Shown: in pieces, positions 7,594 to 16,799 of the stretch | How positions within the stretch are numbered: the stretch's first letter is position 1 | Layout of the letters: the number at the start of each line of letters is the position of its first letter | Source of the DNA: CAZRVH01 sp964624905 | GTDB taxonomy: Bacteria; Patescibacteriota; Gracilibacteria; Peribacterales; Peribacteraceae | Length of the DNA stretch: 64,000 bases | Direction: 5' to 3' | Assembly: GCA_964624905.1 (NCBI GenBank) | Contig: CAZUYK010000001.1 | Location: 1-64,000, forward strand | Made by a program: the position numbers and the translations under genes | The notes under the pieces: generated by a model | Databases searched by the model: none | The model's input: the letters and a program-made list of their open reading frames with translations, nothing else | Told to the model about the DNA's origin: nothing

Positions 7594-8826
7594 ATGCAAC
7601 AATCTGAAAGTCAGACACCCTTCTGGCAAAAAACGCAAATACAGGAATGGATGATACCGATCGCAATATGTGTGGCGGCACTCATTCTGTATAGCATTTC
7701 AAAGCCTCAACAAAGCGGCGACACAGCCCCAAACCAGTTCCTGCCTATCAGTATCTTGGAAGAAGGAAATCTTTCGCTGAACGAATACCTAAGGAAATCC
7801 GAAAAGGTATATAGCAATGGCCTTCCCGAATATTGGATGAGAAAAAGAAAAGGAAATATCGTATCTCTTTTTCCTATCATACCAGGAATCCTTAACGTAC
7901 CGACTTTCGCCGTGGCAAAGACCTTTGGCATGAATTTAGTTAAGAACCGAGTCCTTCTCTCCCATATAACAGGAGCTATCCTCACAAGCCTCAGTGCGCT
8001 TTTTATTTTTAAATTTATGCGAAAGCTAGGTATACGTTGGGATACGTCGATATTGTTTATGTGTGTATATGCATTCGCAACATGCGCTTGGGGAATCGCA
8101 TCCACTGGAATCTGGCAGCACGGGCCTTCACTTTTTATGTTATTAGCAGGAATTCTTTTGCTTTTACATGAAAGAAAGGCGATGCAAATCACTTCCGGAT
8201 TCGTACTCGCTTGCGCTGTAATCAACAGGCCTACAAATATCATATTATGCATTCCGATAGGTATTTATGTACTTTTCTACAAGCGCGAGATCGTATGGCA
8301 GTTCGTGGCAGCAGGAATTCTGCCGCTCATATTGTCCTGCATCTACTCGGTCGTATATTGGGGAGGGCCGTTCGACTCGCTCATAGAGAGCATCGCCGCT
8401 GGCGCAAGAACCGGACCCGGCGGCATATGGCCTTACACCGAGAAGATACTCGGTCACTTGTACAGCCCGAGCAGGGGCATCATCAGTATGTCCCCTATTT
8501 TTATTTTCAGCTTCATTTTTGGTGCACGATGCATTTTCGACAAGACATGCCATCCTCTTATTCGCCTTATGTCCGCATCGGTTCCCGTGTACATCGTGAT
8601 CTATGCGAGGGCGGCGGGTTACGGGGGTTGGACATTTGGTTACCGATACCTGGTGGAAATCATCCCGATACTTATCGTGCTTCTTGCGATGTATTGGGAA
8701 AAGACCCTAGTGAAGGCACCCGTAGAGCGCGCGATCTTCTGGGTTTTTCTCGCTTTTTCCGTCTACGTTCAGTTTTTAGGCGCTTTCTATTTGACTGTGG
8801 CTTTAATAGCACGCCAAAATCAATAA
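7594..8826 (+). CDS. Polytopic membrane protein, probable GT-C-fold glycosyltransferase
   Basis: 410 aa with about ten hydrophobic segments. After TM1 (IPIAICVAALILYSIS) comes an outward loop, typical for GT-C enzymes that use polyprenyl-phosphate sugars. The motif HLYSPSRGIISMSPIFIFSF (about residues 287-306) is shared by a family of bacterial membrane proteins annotated as hypothetical or dolichyl-P-mannose mannosyltransferase-like. YGGWTFGYRYLVEIIPIL near the end is also conserved in that family. Base composition is more AT-rich than the genes around it, as are the neighbouring GT-C genes. The substrate is unknown. Confidence 0.7.
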   Translation: MQQSESQTPFWQKTQIQEWMIPIAICVAALILYSISKPQQSGDTAPNQFLPISILEEGNLSLNEYLRKSEKVYSNGLPEYWMRKRKGNIVSLFPIIPGILNVPTFAVAKTFGMNLVKNRVLLSHITGAILTSLSALFIFKFMRKLGIRWDTSILFMCVYAFATCAWGIASTGIWQHGPSLFMLLAGILLLLHERKAMQITSGFVLACAVINRPTNIILCIPIGIYVLFYKREIVWQFVAAGILPLILSCIYSVVYWGGPFDSLIESIAAGARTGPGGIWPYTEKILGHLYSPSRGIISMSPIFIFSFIFGARCIFDKTCHPLIRLMSASVPVYIVIYARAAGYGGWTFGYRYLVEIIPILIVLLAMYWEKTLVKAPVERAIFWVFLAFSVYVQFLGAFYLTVALIARQNQ

Positions 8827-8925
8827 TCGTTACGCCGGAACGTTACTGGAATTTCTTTAGATCTGAACTTACGCTTTGCACTCAAAAGATGCTTAGGTAA
8901 ACGACAGAAAAAGTTAATACCATTA

Positions 8926-10713
8926 TCATTGTTGTATTAGCTCATCCCTAATAGGCAACTCGTAAATATCCGGTCTATCCGGATAGGTAGCTTTGAGCTC
9001 CTCGGATAACTCCTCGAGCGCCTTTTTCTCAAATGGCCTCACCCTCTTGTAGATGTATACGCGTGTCTTTCTGTCTAGCATGAACCGAACTGGGATCTTA
9101 TCGTATGCCTTGCCTATACCAGTACCCTTGATGATGTGCTGAGCCGGAAGCATGAGTACTTTTTGGTCCACACTCTTCAGTGTATGCCAGACCGGCGAAC
9201 CCACCACGACGTACTTCGCATCGAAGAAGTATTTTGAGAATCCGTCTCTCTTATCTACAAGCGCAGTGCCGACAACGTTTTTTTCCAATGGAATCGGCCT
9301 ACCCAGTGCGTAAGAGGCAAATAAAAGGGTACGGTCTTGCAACGTATTCGAATCTGCAAGGACATATATCTTATCCTCAGTTCCCTGCACCAGACTCCAC
9401 AGAGTATCTACCATACGCTCTAATTCAGGTATATCCGTACGAACAACGGGATAATTTTTGCGTATAGCAAGAACGGAACGCACAGGATTAACAAGTTCGC
9501 CGGTAACAGGAAGGAATACCCCCCCGAAGAAAAAAACAACCGCAATCCCATATGCAACAACAAGCAACGGGCGTTTTCCACTGTATTTTTGTAACAAAAA
9601 CAGGACAAATTCGCTTGCAAACAAAGCGATAATGGGAAGCAATAGATAGTAGTGATAAGGCCCAAAATCCTGGATTGAATGAAAAATCACAAAAGTAAGA
9701 ACTGCCTGAAAAAGAAGCAACAACGAGGTGCGGGACGATGACTGCCTACCTACGGCCGTGACCACCCCCGCGATAAATAGGAATGTAAAGAACGACCCGA
9801 AATATTTATAGAAATCCAAAAGCATGAGTACTACCGTATCCTGCATTTTGTAGGCAGAATAAGACTCCGCATAATCATAGGAAATCATGTGCTGCACCAG
9901 CGGCCAGGCGATAATTAACATGACAGCGGCAAAGGAAATTCCAACCATCGCGACCTTCAATAACGCGAGCATCCTGTCGCGAAAGGTCACGGCCATGTCT
10001 GTAATGACATCTAGGCCGATCATGCATAGGAAACTGAGAACCCAAATTAGATACGGCCTGCGAAACAGGACGCCAGCCGCCAAAAGGATACCAATTCCGA
10101 CTATAACCCCGAATGATTGTGAGGAAGCAGGCTTACGGAGCCAAAGCACAAAACAAGCGCAGCTGAATGTCATCAATGCGACGTCGACGTAACCCGTCAA
10201 AATTGGAACCCAGAAAGGAGGAATAAACAAAATAACCGCCGCAGGGACTGCAAAAAGCGATATTGCTTCATCCATTCGGACAAATGATGCGCGGAACCAT
10301 GCGAAAAACGCGATGAACATAACCGCCGCGGGCAAGGCGTACATATTGAAAACCGACAGGAAGAAAACCAATCTACTGTCGCTGAAAAAACGGAACACCA
10401 ACAGCGGCCAGATGCTAAGGTAGTTATAATCCTGGGTAGTGATGCTCATGATAGTCTGCGTGACGGCTTTCGCGGGATTGTTCAGTAAAGACTGGTAGAT
10501 ATTGTTGTAACGAACCCAAAAACCGTGCGTTTCCCATACCACCTCCTTGTTCTCGTAATAGAAAAGAAACCAATTCCCAATTATCGCGATGCATGCGGCG
10601 ACGATGCAAAAAATCATTACGTCTTTCTTATCGCGAAAAATGAAACGACTTTCGCTTGCATCGCCGTCCGGCGGTGATAGAAATCGGAAAAGCTTGTCTT
10701 TCAGAGCACTCAT
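8926..10713 (-). CDS. Large GT-C-like membrane protein with C-terminal soluble domain
   Basis: 595 aa from Met at 10713 (MSALKDKLFRFLSPPDGDAS); a longer frame to 10842 adds a basic stretch with no membrane character and crosses the divergent promoter, so it is less likely. About eleven TM segments fill residues ~40-420; residues ~115-130 (ITTQDYNYLSIWPLLVFRFF) form the first outward loop, where GT-C enzymes keep their catalytic acids (here Asp in QDYNY). The last ~180 residues are soluble and outward-facing. It shares a 95-base divergent spacer with the multicopper oxidase gene. Confidence 0.7.
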   Translation of the reverse strand: MSALKDKLFRFLSPPDGDASESRFIFRDKKDVMIFCIVAACIAIIGNWFLFYYENKEVVWETHGFWVRYNNIYQSLLNNPAKAVTQTIMSITTQDYNYLSIWPLLVFRFFSDSRLVFFLSVFNMYALPAAVMFIAFFAWFRASFVRMDEAISLFAVPAAVILFIPPFWVPILTGYVDVALMTFSCACFVLWLRKPASSQSFGVIVGIGILLAAGVLFRRPYLIWVLSFLCMIGLDVITDMAVTFRDRMLALLKVAMVGISFAAVMLIIAWPLVQHMISYDYAESYSAYKMQDTVVLMLLDFYKYFGSFFTFLFIAGVVTAVGRQSSSRTSLLLLFQAVLTFVIFHSIQDFGPYHYYLLLPIIALFASEFVLFLLQKYSGKRPLLVVAYGIAVVFFFGGVFLPVTGELVNPVRSVLAIRKNYPVVRTDIPELERMVDTLWSLVQGTEDKIYVLADSNTLQDRTLLFASYALGRPIPLEKNVVGTALVDKRDGFSKYFFDAKYVVVGSPVWHTLKSVDQKVLMLPAQHIIKGTGIGKAYDKIPVRFMLDRKTRVYIYKRVRPFEKKALEELSEELKATYPDRPDIYELPIRDELIQQ

Positions 10714-10779
10714 GTCCAATACCTTATCATCATGGGAAGAAAATATGAAAAGTCGGCTCTCGCCTAACGGGGTACGTGA

Positions 10780-10785
10780 TATACT
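10780..10785 (+). promoter_or_regulatory. -10 box TATACT before multicopper oxidase
   Basis: TATACT lies 23 bases before ATG 10809; the earlier in-frame ATG at 10776 overlaps the box and can be excluded. Confidence 0.5.
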
Positions 10786-10808
10786 GGAACGAGTCAGCCG
10801 CGATATAT

Positions 10809-12365
10809 ATGAAACTCCAAAAAATCCTTCTCGCATCGGCATCGTGCTTCATCCTTTCCGCCTGCACCTCAGGAACGGGAAATGAAATGCAGGGGCATCA
10901 CGGACACACCTCCCAACAAGAGGACAATGTCGGCAAATACCTGCCCTCAGATACCATCAGCCCGGCGGACGTGCCCGACGCTGCATTATCAGATGTAATG
11001 ACTGTCAAAGATGGCGACACGATCTCCCTGTCTCCCATGGTAGTAAAAAAGAAGATAAATGGAAAAGAGCAGATCATGTTCGGATACAACGGGCAGATTC
11101 CAGGCCCACTCATCAAGGCGGAACAAGGCGCAGAATTCTACGTGAACGTCGAGAATAAAATCCCTTTGCCGACAACGAACCATTGGCATGGAATCAGGTT
11201 GGACAATGCCTTCGACGGGATGCCGGGCATCTCCCAGGCGGAAATCCAACCGGGGGGATCCTTCCGTTACACAGTCAAAGTGCCCGATGCGGGATTGTTT
11301 TGGTATCACCCTCACGTCCGCGAAGACATAGAGCAAGACTTGGGTCTTTATGGAAACATCCTAGTAACACCGAAAAATACGGCGCCGGTGCCTGCCAATC
11401 GCGAGGAAATACTCATCCTGGATGACATCTTGCTTAATACATTCGGCAATATCGTTCCCTATGGCAAGGACGGCGCCACATATGTCATGATGGGAAGATT
11501 TGGAAACCAGATGTTGCTCAACGGAGAAACTGATTATTCGCTGAATGTTTCCAAGGGCGACGTCGTGCGCTTCTACCTTACGAATACGGCGAACGCGCGA
11601 CCATTCAGGATTTCGTTTGAGAACGCGCGGATGAAACTTATTGCGTCCGACGGAGGAGCATACCAATCGGAAACGGCGGTTGATTCGCTCATCATAGGCC
11701 CGGCAGAAAGATTTACCATCGATGTCCTCTTCGAAACTGCCGGCAGACAGCACATTCTTCATACTGGCTTGGACGGATCAAAAAAGATTGGAACGGTGAC
11801 CGTATCGGAAGAAGCAACGGAGGTATCCCATAAGAAGCGCTTCGAAACGCTCGCTAAAAACCCAGGCGCAATCCTACCTGTTACCTCTATCCAACCATAC
11901 CTCGCTGCCGAACCGGACCAAACCCTCAGGGTAGCGTTCGAAGGAATGAACCACGGAACGATGACAGGGGATGACGGCATTGAATGGGAAGACTCCATGC
12001 CCATGATGAACGCGTTGACGAACCAAAATACATTCACGTGGAAGCTTGTGGATGAAAAAACCGGAAAAACAAACATGGATATACATTGGAACTATCACAA
12101 AGGAGACTACGTCAAGGTCCGGGTAATCAATGACGACGAATCCATGCAACACCCCATACACTTCCACGGGCAATTCTTTCTGGTGTTATCTGTCGACGGA
12201 AAAGAGGAGAAAAACAGGGTATGGAAAGACACCTTCCTGCTGCGTACCGGCGAAACAGCGGACATCCTCATCCATATGACGAATCCGGGAACCTGGATGT
12301 TCCACTGCCATATTGCCGAGCATTTGCAGGCGGGGATGATGGGATCGTTTACCGTGACCAATTAA
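10809..12365 (+). CDS. Multicopper oxidase lipoprotein (laccase / CopA-like)
   Basis: 518 aa. Start ATG 10809 gives a clean lipoprotein signal (MKLQKILLASASCFILSACT, lipobox LSAC), so the enzyme sits outside the cell, tethered to the membrane. A His/Met-rich stretch (MQGHHGHTSQQE) follows the lipid anchor. All four copper motifs are intact: His125-Trp-His127 (NHWHG), His167-Pro-His169 (YHPH), His448-Pro-Ile-His451-Phe-His453 (HPIHFHG) and His499-Cys500-His501 ... His505 ... Met510 (HCHIAEHLQAGMM), i.e. type 1, 2 and 3 coppers with a Met axial ligand. Such enzymes oxidise Cu(I), Fe(II), Mn(II) or phenols and reduce O2 to water. Notable in a lineage thought to be mostly fermentative; its neighbours are surface-glycan genes and a sugar dehydrogenase. 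Confidence 0.93.
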   Translation: MKLQKILLASASCFILSACTSGTGNEMQGHHGHTSQQEDNVGKYLPSDTISPADVPDAALSDVMTVKDGDTISLSPMVVKKKINGKEQIMFGYNGQIPGPLIKAEQGAEFYVNVENKIPLPTTNHWHGIRLDNAFDGMPGISQAEIQPGGSFRYTVKVPDAGLFWYHPHVREDIEQDLGLYGNILVTPKNTAPVPANREEILILDDILLNTFGNIVPYGKDGATYVMMGRFGNQMLLNGETDYSLNVSKGDVVRFYLTNTANARPFRISFENARMKLIASDGGAYQSETAVDSLIIGPAERFTIDVLFETAGRQHILHTGLDGSKKIGTVTVSEEATEVSHKKRFETLAKNPGAILPVTSIQPYLAAEPDQTLRVAFEGMNHGTMTGDDGIEWEDSMPMMNALTNQNTFTWKLVDEKTGKTNMDIHWNYHKGDYVKVRVINDDESMQHPIHFHGQFFLVLSVDGKEEKNRVWKDTFLLRTGETADILIHMTNPGTWMFHCHIAEHLQAGMMGSFTVTN

Positions 12366-12459
12366 AGGCTCTCCTGGCTATTCTCGATTGCAATAAAATA
12401 TTGATGCACAGAAAATCCGCAGCATTCTTATACCGCTTCATTGGACCGGGGTCGTCTGC

Positions 12460-13845
12460 ATGTACGCATTCATCGGGCTTCGCTCCCTGCTTCAATTGGA
12501 CAGGTCATACGACACCATGACAGTACATCTTCCGAGAGCGCTTTCCATGTTTGAACTCACGACGATGGAGCTACCCTCCCGGGCAATCCTAAGAAATATG
12601 GCTTTCCCGCCACTTATTTCCTATCTTCAGGGATTCTTCGTTTATACTTCCGGCAGGATCAGCACCGCGAATTTCGTGGCTTTTCTCGGTTTTTTCGTGA
12701 TGGTCGCAATAATTAAAATCATGTTTCAAAGGACGTTTTCCGTCCGATGGTTCCTGACAATGTGCCTGGCGGTCCCCCTGCTCATCCTCCATTTGGGCAG
12801 CACGATGACGGACCTATTCACGAATTGCATGATCACCGTGGCCTTTGCTGGACTCATCAAAATGCGTCAAGAAATCATGAATGAAAAAAGGATTGGACTT
12901 TCCGCTTTGGTAGTTATTTTAGGATCGCTCGCATCCATGTTGAGCAAAATGCAGGCATGGCCGGTCATCGGCCTATTCACGGCCTACGCTATCATGCTTG
13001 TTATATTTCATATGCGGAAAGATGCCCAGTGGAATTGGAAAAACATAGGTTTGGTTATGTGTCTTGTTGTCGCATTCGCATTTTATCCCACAAGAAATTT
13101 CATCCTATTAGGGAACCCCACCTTCCCCGTGCAACCACCATTTGTTTCGACCCCCCTGCCTTCCTACAGGGAGGCTGCAGCCAGACAGGAGCCGTATGTG
13201 CCACTGCGAGACAAATCAAACATCTACAAATTCGTTTTCTCGGCATTGGAACTAAATAGAATCGTTCAACCTCAGGATTATGACGGTTGGCTGAAAGTGA
13301 TGAAGGAAAACGTTATCCATATCAGGATCGGAGGATGGTTCTTCCTCACCGTGATCCTCGCCGGGACTTTCTTCTTGCTGGGCATCCTCGGCATTCCAAA
13401 GGATATACTCGCATTGCATGCCCTTAGCTCGCTTTTCTTCGCAAACCTACCTGGCAGTTTTTACCTTAGGTATTCGTTCTTCATCCTGCTGAACTGCTTC
13501 CTGCTTTTCGAGGTCTATAAGGAATCCCTCCCCGCCTGGCATAACTCCCTCGCTCGCAAGACGTTGGGGCTGAGTGCCGCAATCGTGCTCGCAACGCAGA
13601 TGAAAGGATATTGGAAAATCAATACAGCACTGCCAATGATATATGCACCTTCTAATATAAGGACTTTTTGGAAGGAAAATGCACAGAACAAAAGGGAAAC
13701 GTTCGTGAGGGGAAAGGCAGGTGACTACAACGGCTTATTCTGGGCGGGCCCGACGTTTAAGGAATTCCATATCAAACTCGAAGAAAGCGACCCCCTCACT
13801 ATGGAAGATATCCTGAAGGAATTGGCAAAGAAAAATGCTAAGTAA
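12460..13845 (+). CDS. GT-C-like membrane protein, tandem paralogue 1
   Basis: 461 aa from ATG 12460, about ten TM segments. Clear paralogue of the next gene: HLPRALSMFELTTMEL, LISYLQGFFVYTSGRIS, FYPTRNFILLGNPTFPV and FWAGPTFKEFHIKLEE each have a counterpart there. The FYPxRNxxxxGNPTxPV motif is shared by both. The start is doubtful: the same frame stays open upstream to ~12397 and encodes residues (IDAQKIRSILIPLHWTGVVC) that align with the paralogue's N terminus, but contains no ATG, GTG or TTG. Either a rare ATT start or a one-base error/indel after an out-of-frame ATG at 12402 is likely. Role: probable polyprenyl-linked glycosyltransferase. Confidence 0.68.
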   Translation: MYAFIGLRSLLQLDRSYDTMTVHLPRALSMFELTTMELPSRAILRNMAFPPLISYLQGFFVYTSGRISTANFVAFLGFFVMVAIIKIMFQRTFSVRWFLTMCLAVPLLILHLGSTMTDLFTNCMITVAFAGLIKMRQEIMNEKRIGLSALVVILGSLASMLSKMQAWPVIGLFTAYAIMLVIFHMRKDAQWNWKNIGLVMCLVVAFAFYPTRNFILLGNPTFPVQPPFVSTPLPSYREAAARQEPYVPLRDKSNIYKFVFSALELNRIVQPQDYDGWLKVMKENVIHIRIGGWFFLTVILAGTFFLLGILGIPKDILALHALSSLFFANLPGSFYLRYSFFILLNCFLLFEVYKESLPAWHNSLARKTLGLSAAIVLATQMKGYWKINTALPMIYAPSNIRTFWKENAQNKRETFVRGKAGDYNGLFWAGPTFKEFHIKLEESDPLTMEDILKELAKKNAK

Positions 13846-13894
13846 GGCGAAGTAATCCTTCATTGCGCAGATCGTAGGCTTGATTTAGAGTTCA

Positions 13895-15388
13895 ATGGAT
13901 TTCTCAATCCGCATGATCACCCCAGGAAATACAATCATTCGTCGCCTGGATAAGACATGGAAAAAACAAGCGAGGATGGTTTCGTGGGCGCATCGAATAT
14001 TTCTAGGGCTTATATACGGATTTCTCGTGCTTAAATCCCTTTTGCAATTCAGCCGCCATCCCGACTTACTCGCTTTCCATCTGCCCCGGGGATTGGGCTA
14101 TTTCGGCATGACGACGTATCAATACGGAAGCTGGGCGATAGAACAGGCAAAAGGATATCCCCCGCTGCCGAACATGATCCAAGGCTTCCTAGTCTGGGCG
14201 ACGGGAATGATGAGCGCAGCTAATGCCGTGAATGTCCTAGGCTTCGGCTTCGTCTGTGCCTGGCTTTATTTCCTTTTTCCCAGGAAGTCGGCATTGCGCC
14301 TATTCATGACTTTTTGCTTAGCACTTCCAATTTTTTACTATCACATTTCAATCGGCTTCATCGATCTTTTCGCGGCATCGATGATCCTGCTCGGGTTTGC
14401 GGGAATGCACGGACTTATCGTACGACATAAACCAATCATGTCGGGATTGGCCATGGTAACGGGCCTGACCCTGGCGATGTTTTCAAATATGACGGTCTGG
14501 CCAATCGTCGCACCATTCAGCGTATGCAGCCTTTATTGCCTTTGGGAAGCATATTCGGCTCACAAGGTGAATATCTATCAGGCGTTGCTGTTGAGCATAC
14601 TACTGATAATCGGCGTCGCTTTTTATCCAGTACGCAATTATGTTCAATTCGGAAATCCGACGTATCCCGTTGAGGTGAGACTCGTCGTGAATCTCTTCCC
14701 GGAATTCACGGTGATATCCCCTGTTGAAGAACCGAATTTTCCCAAGTTCATGGAAAAGCAGGGAAACATCATGCAATTTTTTACGTCTCTTTTCGAGCTG
14801 AACAGATTCGACTCTTATACGCCGTATTCCTGGACATCGTTTGAAAAGCACGGAACGATTTTCCATCGGGATAATCCGGGGGGATTTTTCATCTTCACCA
14901 TTCTTTTCATGAGCATCGGGTTGCTCTGGGGATATGCTAAGAGCATCTTTCCCAATGCATCCTTCGGCGCGCTTTTTTGGACAACACTGTTCGTTTCCAC
15001 GCTACCGCATTATGCAGTGATGCGGTACATGCTCTACGTTCCCTTGATCTCGTTCTTTCTTATCAGTTATTACCTACCCGCCTTTGAAGCGCGCGTACGC
15101 AGATTGATACTGGTGGGTATTGCCGTATGCATCCCCGTCGTCATGACGAATTTAGGTGACACATTCTGGCATATCGACAATCGTCTCCCTGAAGCGTTCG
15201 CAAGCAACGCCGCGCAGAGCTTCTGGAAGGACCGGATCAGGAATATGGATTCCGAGACGGTGCACATCACCGGCGCATATCCCAATACCATCTTTTGGTC
15301 TGGGCCGAATTTCAATACCTTTAAAATCAAGGAAGACTTGAGCATTGAGGAGCGGTTTAAAAACACCCTCATCGAAGTGGAGCGCTGA
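13895..15388 (+). CDS. GT-C-like membrane protein, tandem paralogue 2
   Basis: 497 aa (start could be Met6). About ten TM segments; the N-terminal ~35 residues are basic and cytoplasmic. Shares the order of motifs with the gene before it: HLPRGLGYFGMTTYQY, MIQGFLVWATGMMSAAN, FYPVRNYVQFGNPTYPVE, and a soluble C-terminal tail IFWSGPNFNTFKIKEDLS. The conserved FYPxRNxxxxGNPTxPV sits between two TM helices. Identity between the pair is modest, so the duplication is old. It converges with the sugar dehydrogenase gene with a 2-base gap. Confidence 0.72.
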   Translation: MDFSIRMITPGNTIIRRLDKTWKKQARMVSWAHRIFLGLIYGFLVLKSLLQFSRHPDLLAFHLPRGLGYFGMTTYQYGSWAIEQAKGYPPLPNMIQGFLVWATGMMSAANAVNVLGFGFVCAWLYFLFPRKSALRLFMTFCLALPIFYYHISIGFIDLFAASMILLGFAGMHGLIVRHKPIMSGLAMVTGLTLAMFSNMTVWPIVAPFSVCSLYCLWEAYSAHKVNIYQALLLSILLIIGVAFYPVRNYVQFGNPTYPVEVRLVVNLFPEFTVISPVEEPNFPKFMEKQGNIMQFFTSLFELNRFDSYTPYSWTSFEKHGTIFHRDNPGGFFIFTILFMSIGLLWGYAKSIFPNASFGALFWTTLFVSTLPHYAVMRYMLYVPLISFFLISYYLPAFEARVRRLILVGIAVCIPVVMTNLGDTFWHIDNRLPEAFASNAAQSFWKDRIRNMDSETVHITGAYPNTIFWSGPNFNTFKIKEDLSIEERFKNTLIEVER

Positions 15389-15390
15389 TA

Positions 15391-16656
15391 TCACTCGATC
15401 TCATCGACCGGTGAAGCCGGCATGACCATCCTCCAAAGGGCGCCATTAAGTTCCGACGGATCGTTGAATGCCGGATTTCCATCCTGATCAACCTTGTTCG
15501 CGGTAAACATAGTACCCATGTACAAGTAGCCATCCCTTCCCTGCTGGCAGGAAGTAACGAAAGGCAGGTGTCCAAGCATATTGTTTTCGGACAGAGCCCC
15601 ATCCGCATCCAGCGCCGCCCCACGAACCCAACCCGCGAACATGTCACCAAAGATAAGATCGTACTTCAAAGCGCCTTGGTACGGGTCGGTTCCGGACAAA
15701 CGGGCATCATATCCCGAACAAATCCATACAGTACGGAACTTACTTGTCGTAGCAGCGGGATCCTCTTGAACATAGGCATGCTCCGCAGTGTGATCATAAC
15801 TGATGACTGGATCAATGATGCCGTCGCACTGCTCTTCGCATACACCTTCGGATTTTGGCCATCCGTAATTCGCGCCCGGCTTCAGTATGTTTATTTCCTC
15901 AAATTTCGACGAACCTACTTCGGCGATCCAATACGTGCCGGAGGGCCCGTACACGCCGCGCCAAGGGTTCCTGAATCCGTACGCATACACGAGTGGATTG
16001 CTCTCCCCTTCCAAAAAAGGATTGTCACCGGGAATGTCGTAGCCGCTTCCTTCAGGATCCCTATTTGGTAAGAGGCGGATAATCTTGCCCAAAGGGGAAC
16101 GTATATCCTGGGCATTCGTCGTTATGCCCTTTTCACCGAAATGGATAAGCATCGCGCCTTCATTATCGAAATTGATAGACCCCACTCCGTGCACGGGACG
16201 GACGGCGCGTGATTCCTGGGTGGAAATAACCTCCCTTTGGGAGAGAAGCACCGCATTGAAATACTGATTGTCGAAGGTGAAGCGGGAAACGGTATTATCC
16301 TGCATGCTCGTGCAGTAACCAACGTAGAACAAGTCGTTATCCTTGAAATAGGGATCGAGCTGCAAGGAGCTGGCACCGCAATCCCCTTCCACTTCCACGT
16401 CGGGAATGGTGAATGACGCAACAAGGACCGCCTTGCTTTTGCTGAGACGGAAATACCCCACTTTTCCAATCCTGCTTACAGCAAGGAATTCTGTGGAATT
16501 CGGAAGAAATTTGAAATCCGTTAATGTCGCGAAATCACCTTCCAAAGGAACTTTCTCAAATGAATACGGCAGGCCCGAGACAGGCTGATCATTCGGTGGA
16601 CCGATGATGCACGAGCTAAAAAGGAGAACGACAGGGACGATGAAGAGGCGACGCAT
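15391..16656 (-). CDS. PQQ-type glucose/sorbosone dehydrogenase-family lipoprotein
   Basis: 421 aa. Lipoprotein signal MRRLFIVPVVLLFSSC (lipobox FSSC) places it outside the membrane. The body is a six-bladed beta-propeller of the GSDH family (soluble glucose dehydrogenase / HHIP-like): VHGVGSINFDNEGAMLIHFG, QDIRSPLGKIIRLLPN, NPLVYAYGFRNPWRGVYGPS, IAEVGSSKFEEINILKPGAN followed by YGW. The family oxidises sugars with PQQ and Ca2+, but many members lack proven activity, and no PQQ synthesis gene is seen here. Four extra cysteines near GVCEEQC and CSG suggest disulfides. A CATAAT box 11 bases upstream fixes the start. Confidence 0.87.
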   Translation of the reverse strand: MRRLFIVPVVLLFSSCIIGPPNDQPVSGLPYSFEKVPLEGDFATLTDFKFLPNSTEFLAVSRIGKVGYFRLSKSKAVLVASFTIPDVEVEGDCGASSLQLDPYFKDNDLFYVGYCTSMQDNTVSRFTFDNQYFNAVLLSQREVISTQESRAVRPVHGVGSINFDNEGAMLIHFGEKGITTNAQDIRSPLGKIIRLLPNRDPEGSGYDIPGDNPFLEGESNPLVYAYGFRNPWRGVYGPSGTYWIAEVGSSKFEEINILKPGANYGWPKSEGVCEEQCDGIIDPVISYDHTAEHAYVQEDPAATTSKFRTVWICSGYDARLSGTDPYQGALKYDLIFGDMFAGWVRGAALDADGALSENNMLGHLPFVTSCQQGRDGYLYMGTMFTANKVDQDGNPAFNDPSELNGALWRMVMPASPVDEIE

Positions 16657-16667
16657 AACCGGACATT

Positions 16668-16673
16668 ATTATG
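16668..16673 (-). promoter_or_regulatory. -10 box CATAAT, leaderless type
   Basis: On the minus strand CATAAT ends 11 bases before the ATG of the GSDH-like lipoprotein gene (start 16656). Confidence 0.5.
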
Positions 16674-16799
16674 GAAGGTATTTTTTAGATAGTAGTATTG
16701 AGCATAAACAATGATGTAATACATATTGTCACACAACCTTGAAATATGATAAACAAGGAGCCATACAAACGATAAAGCAAATTTCCACGTAATAAATAT

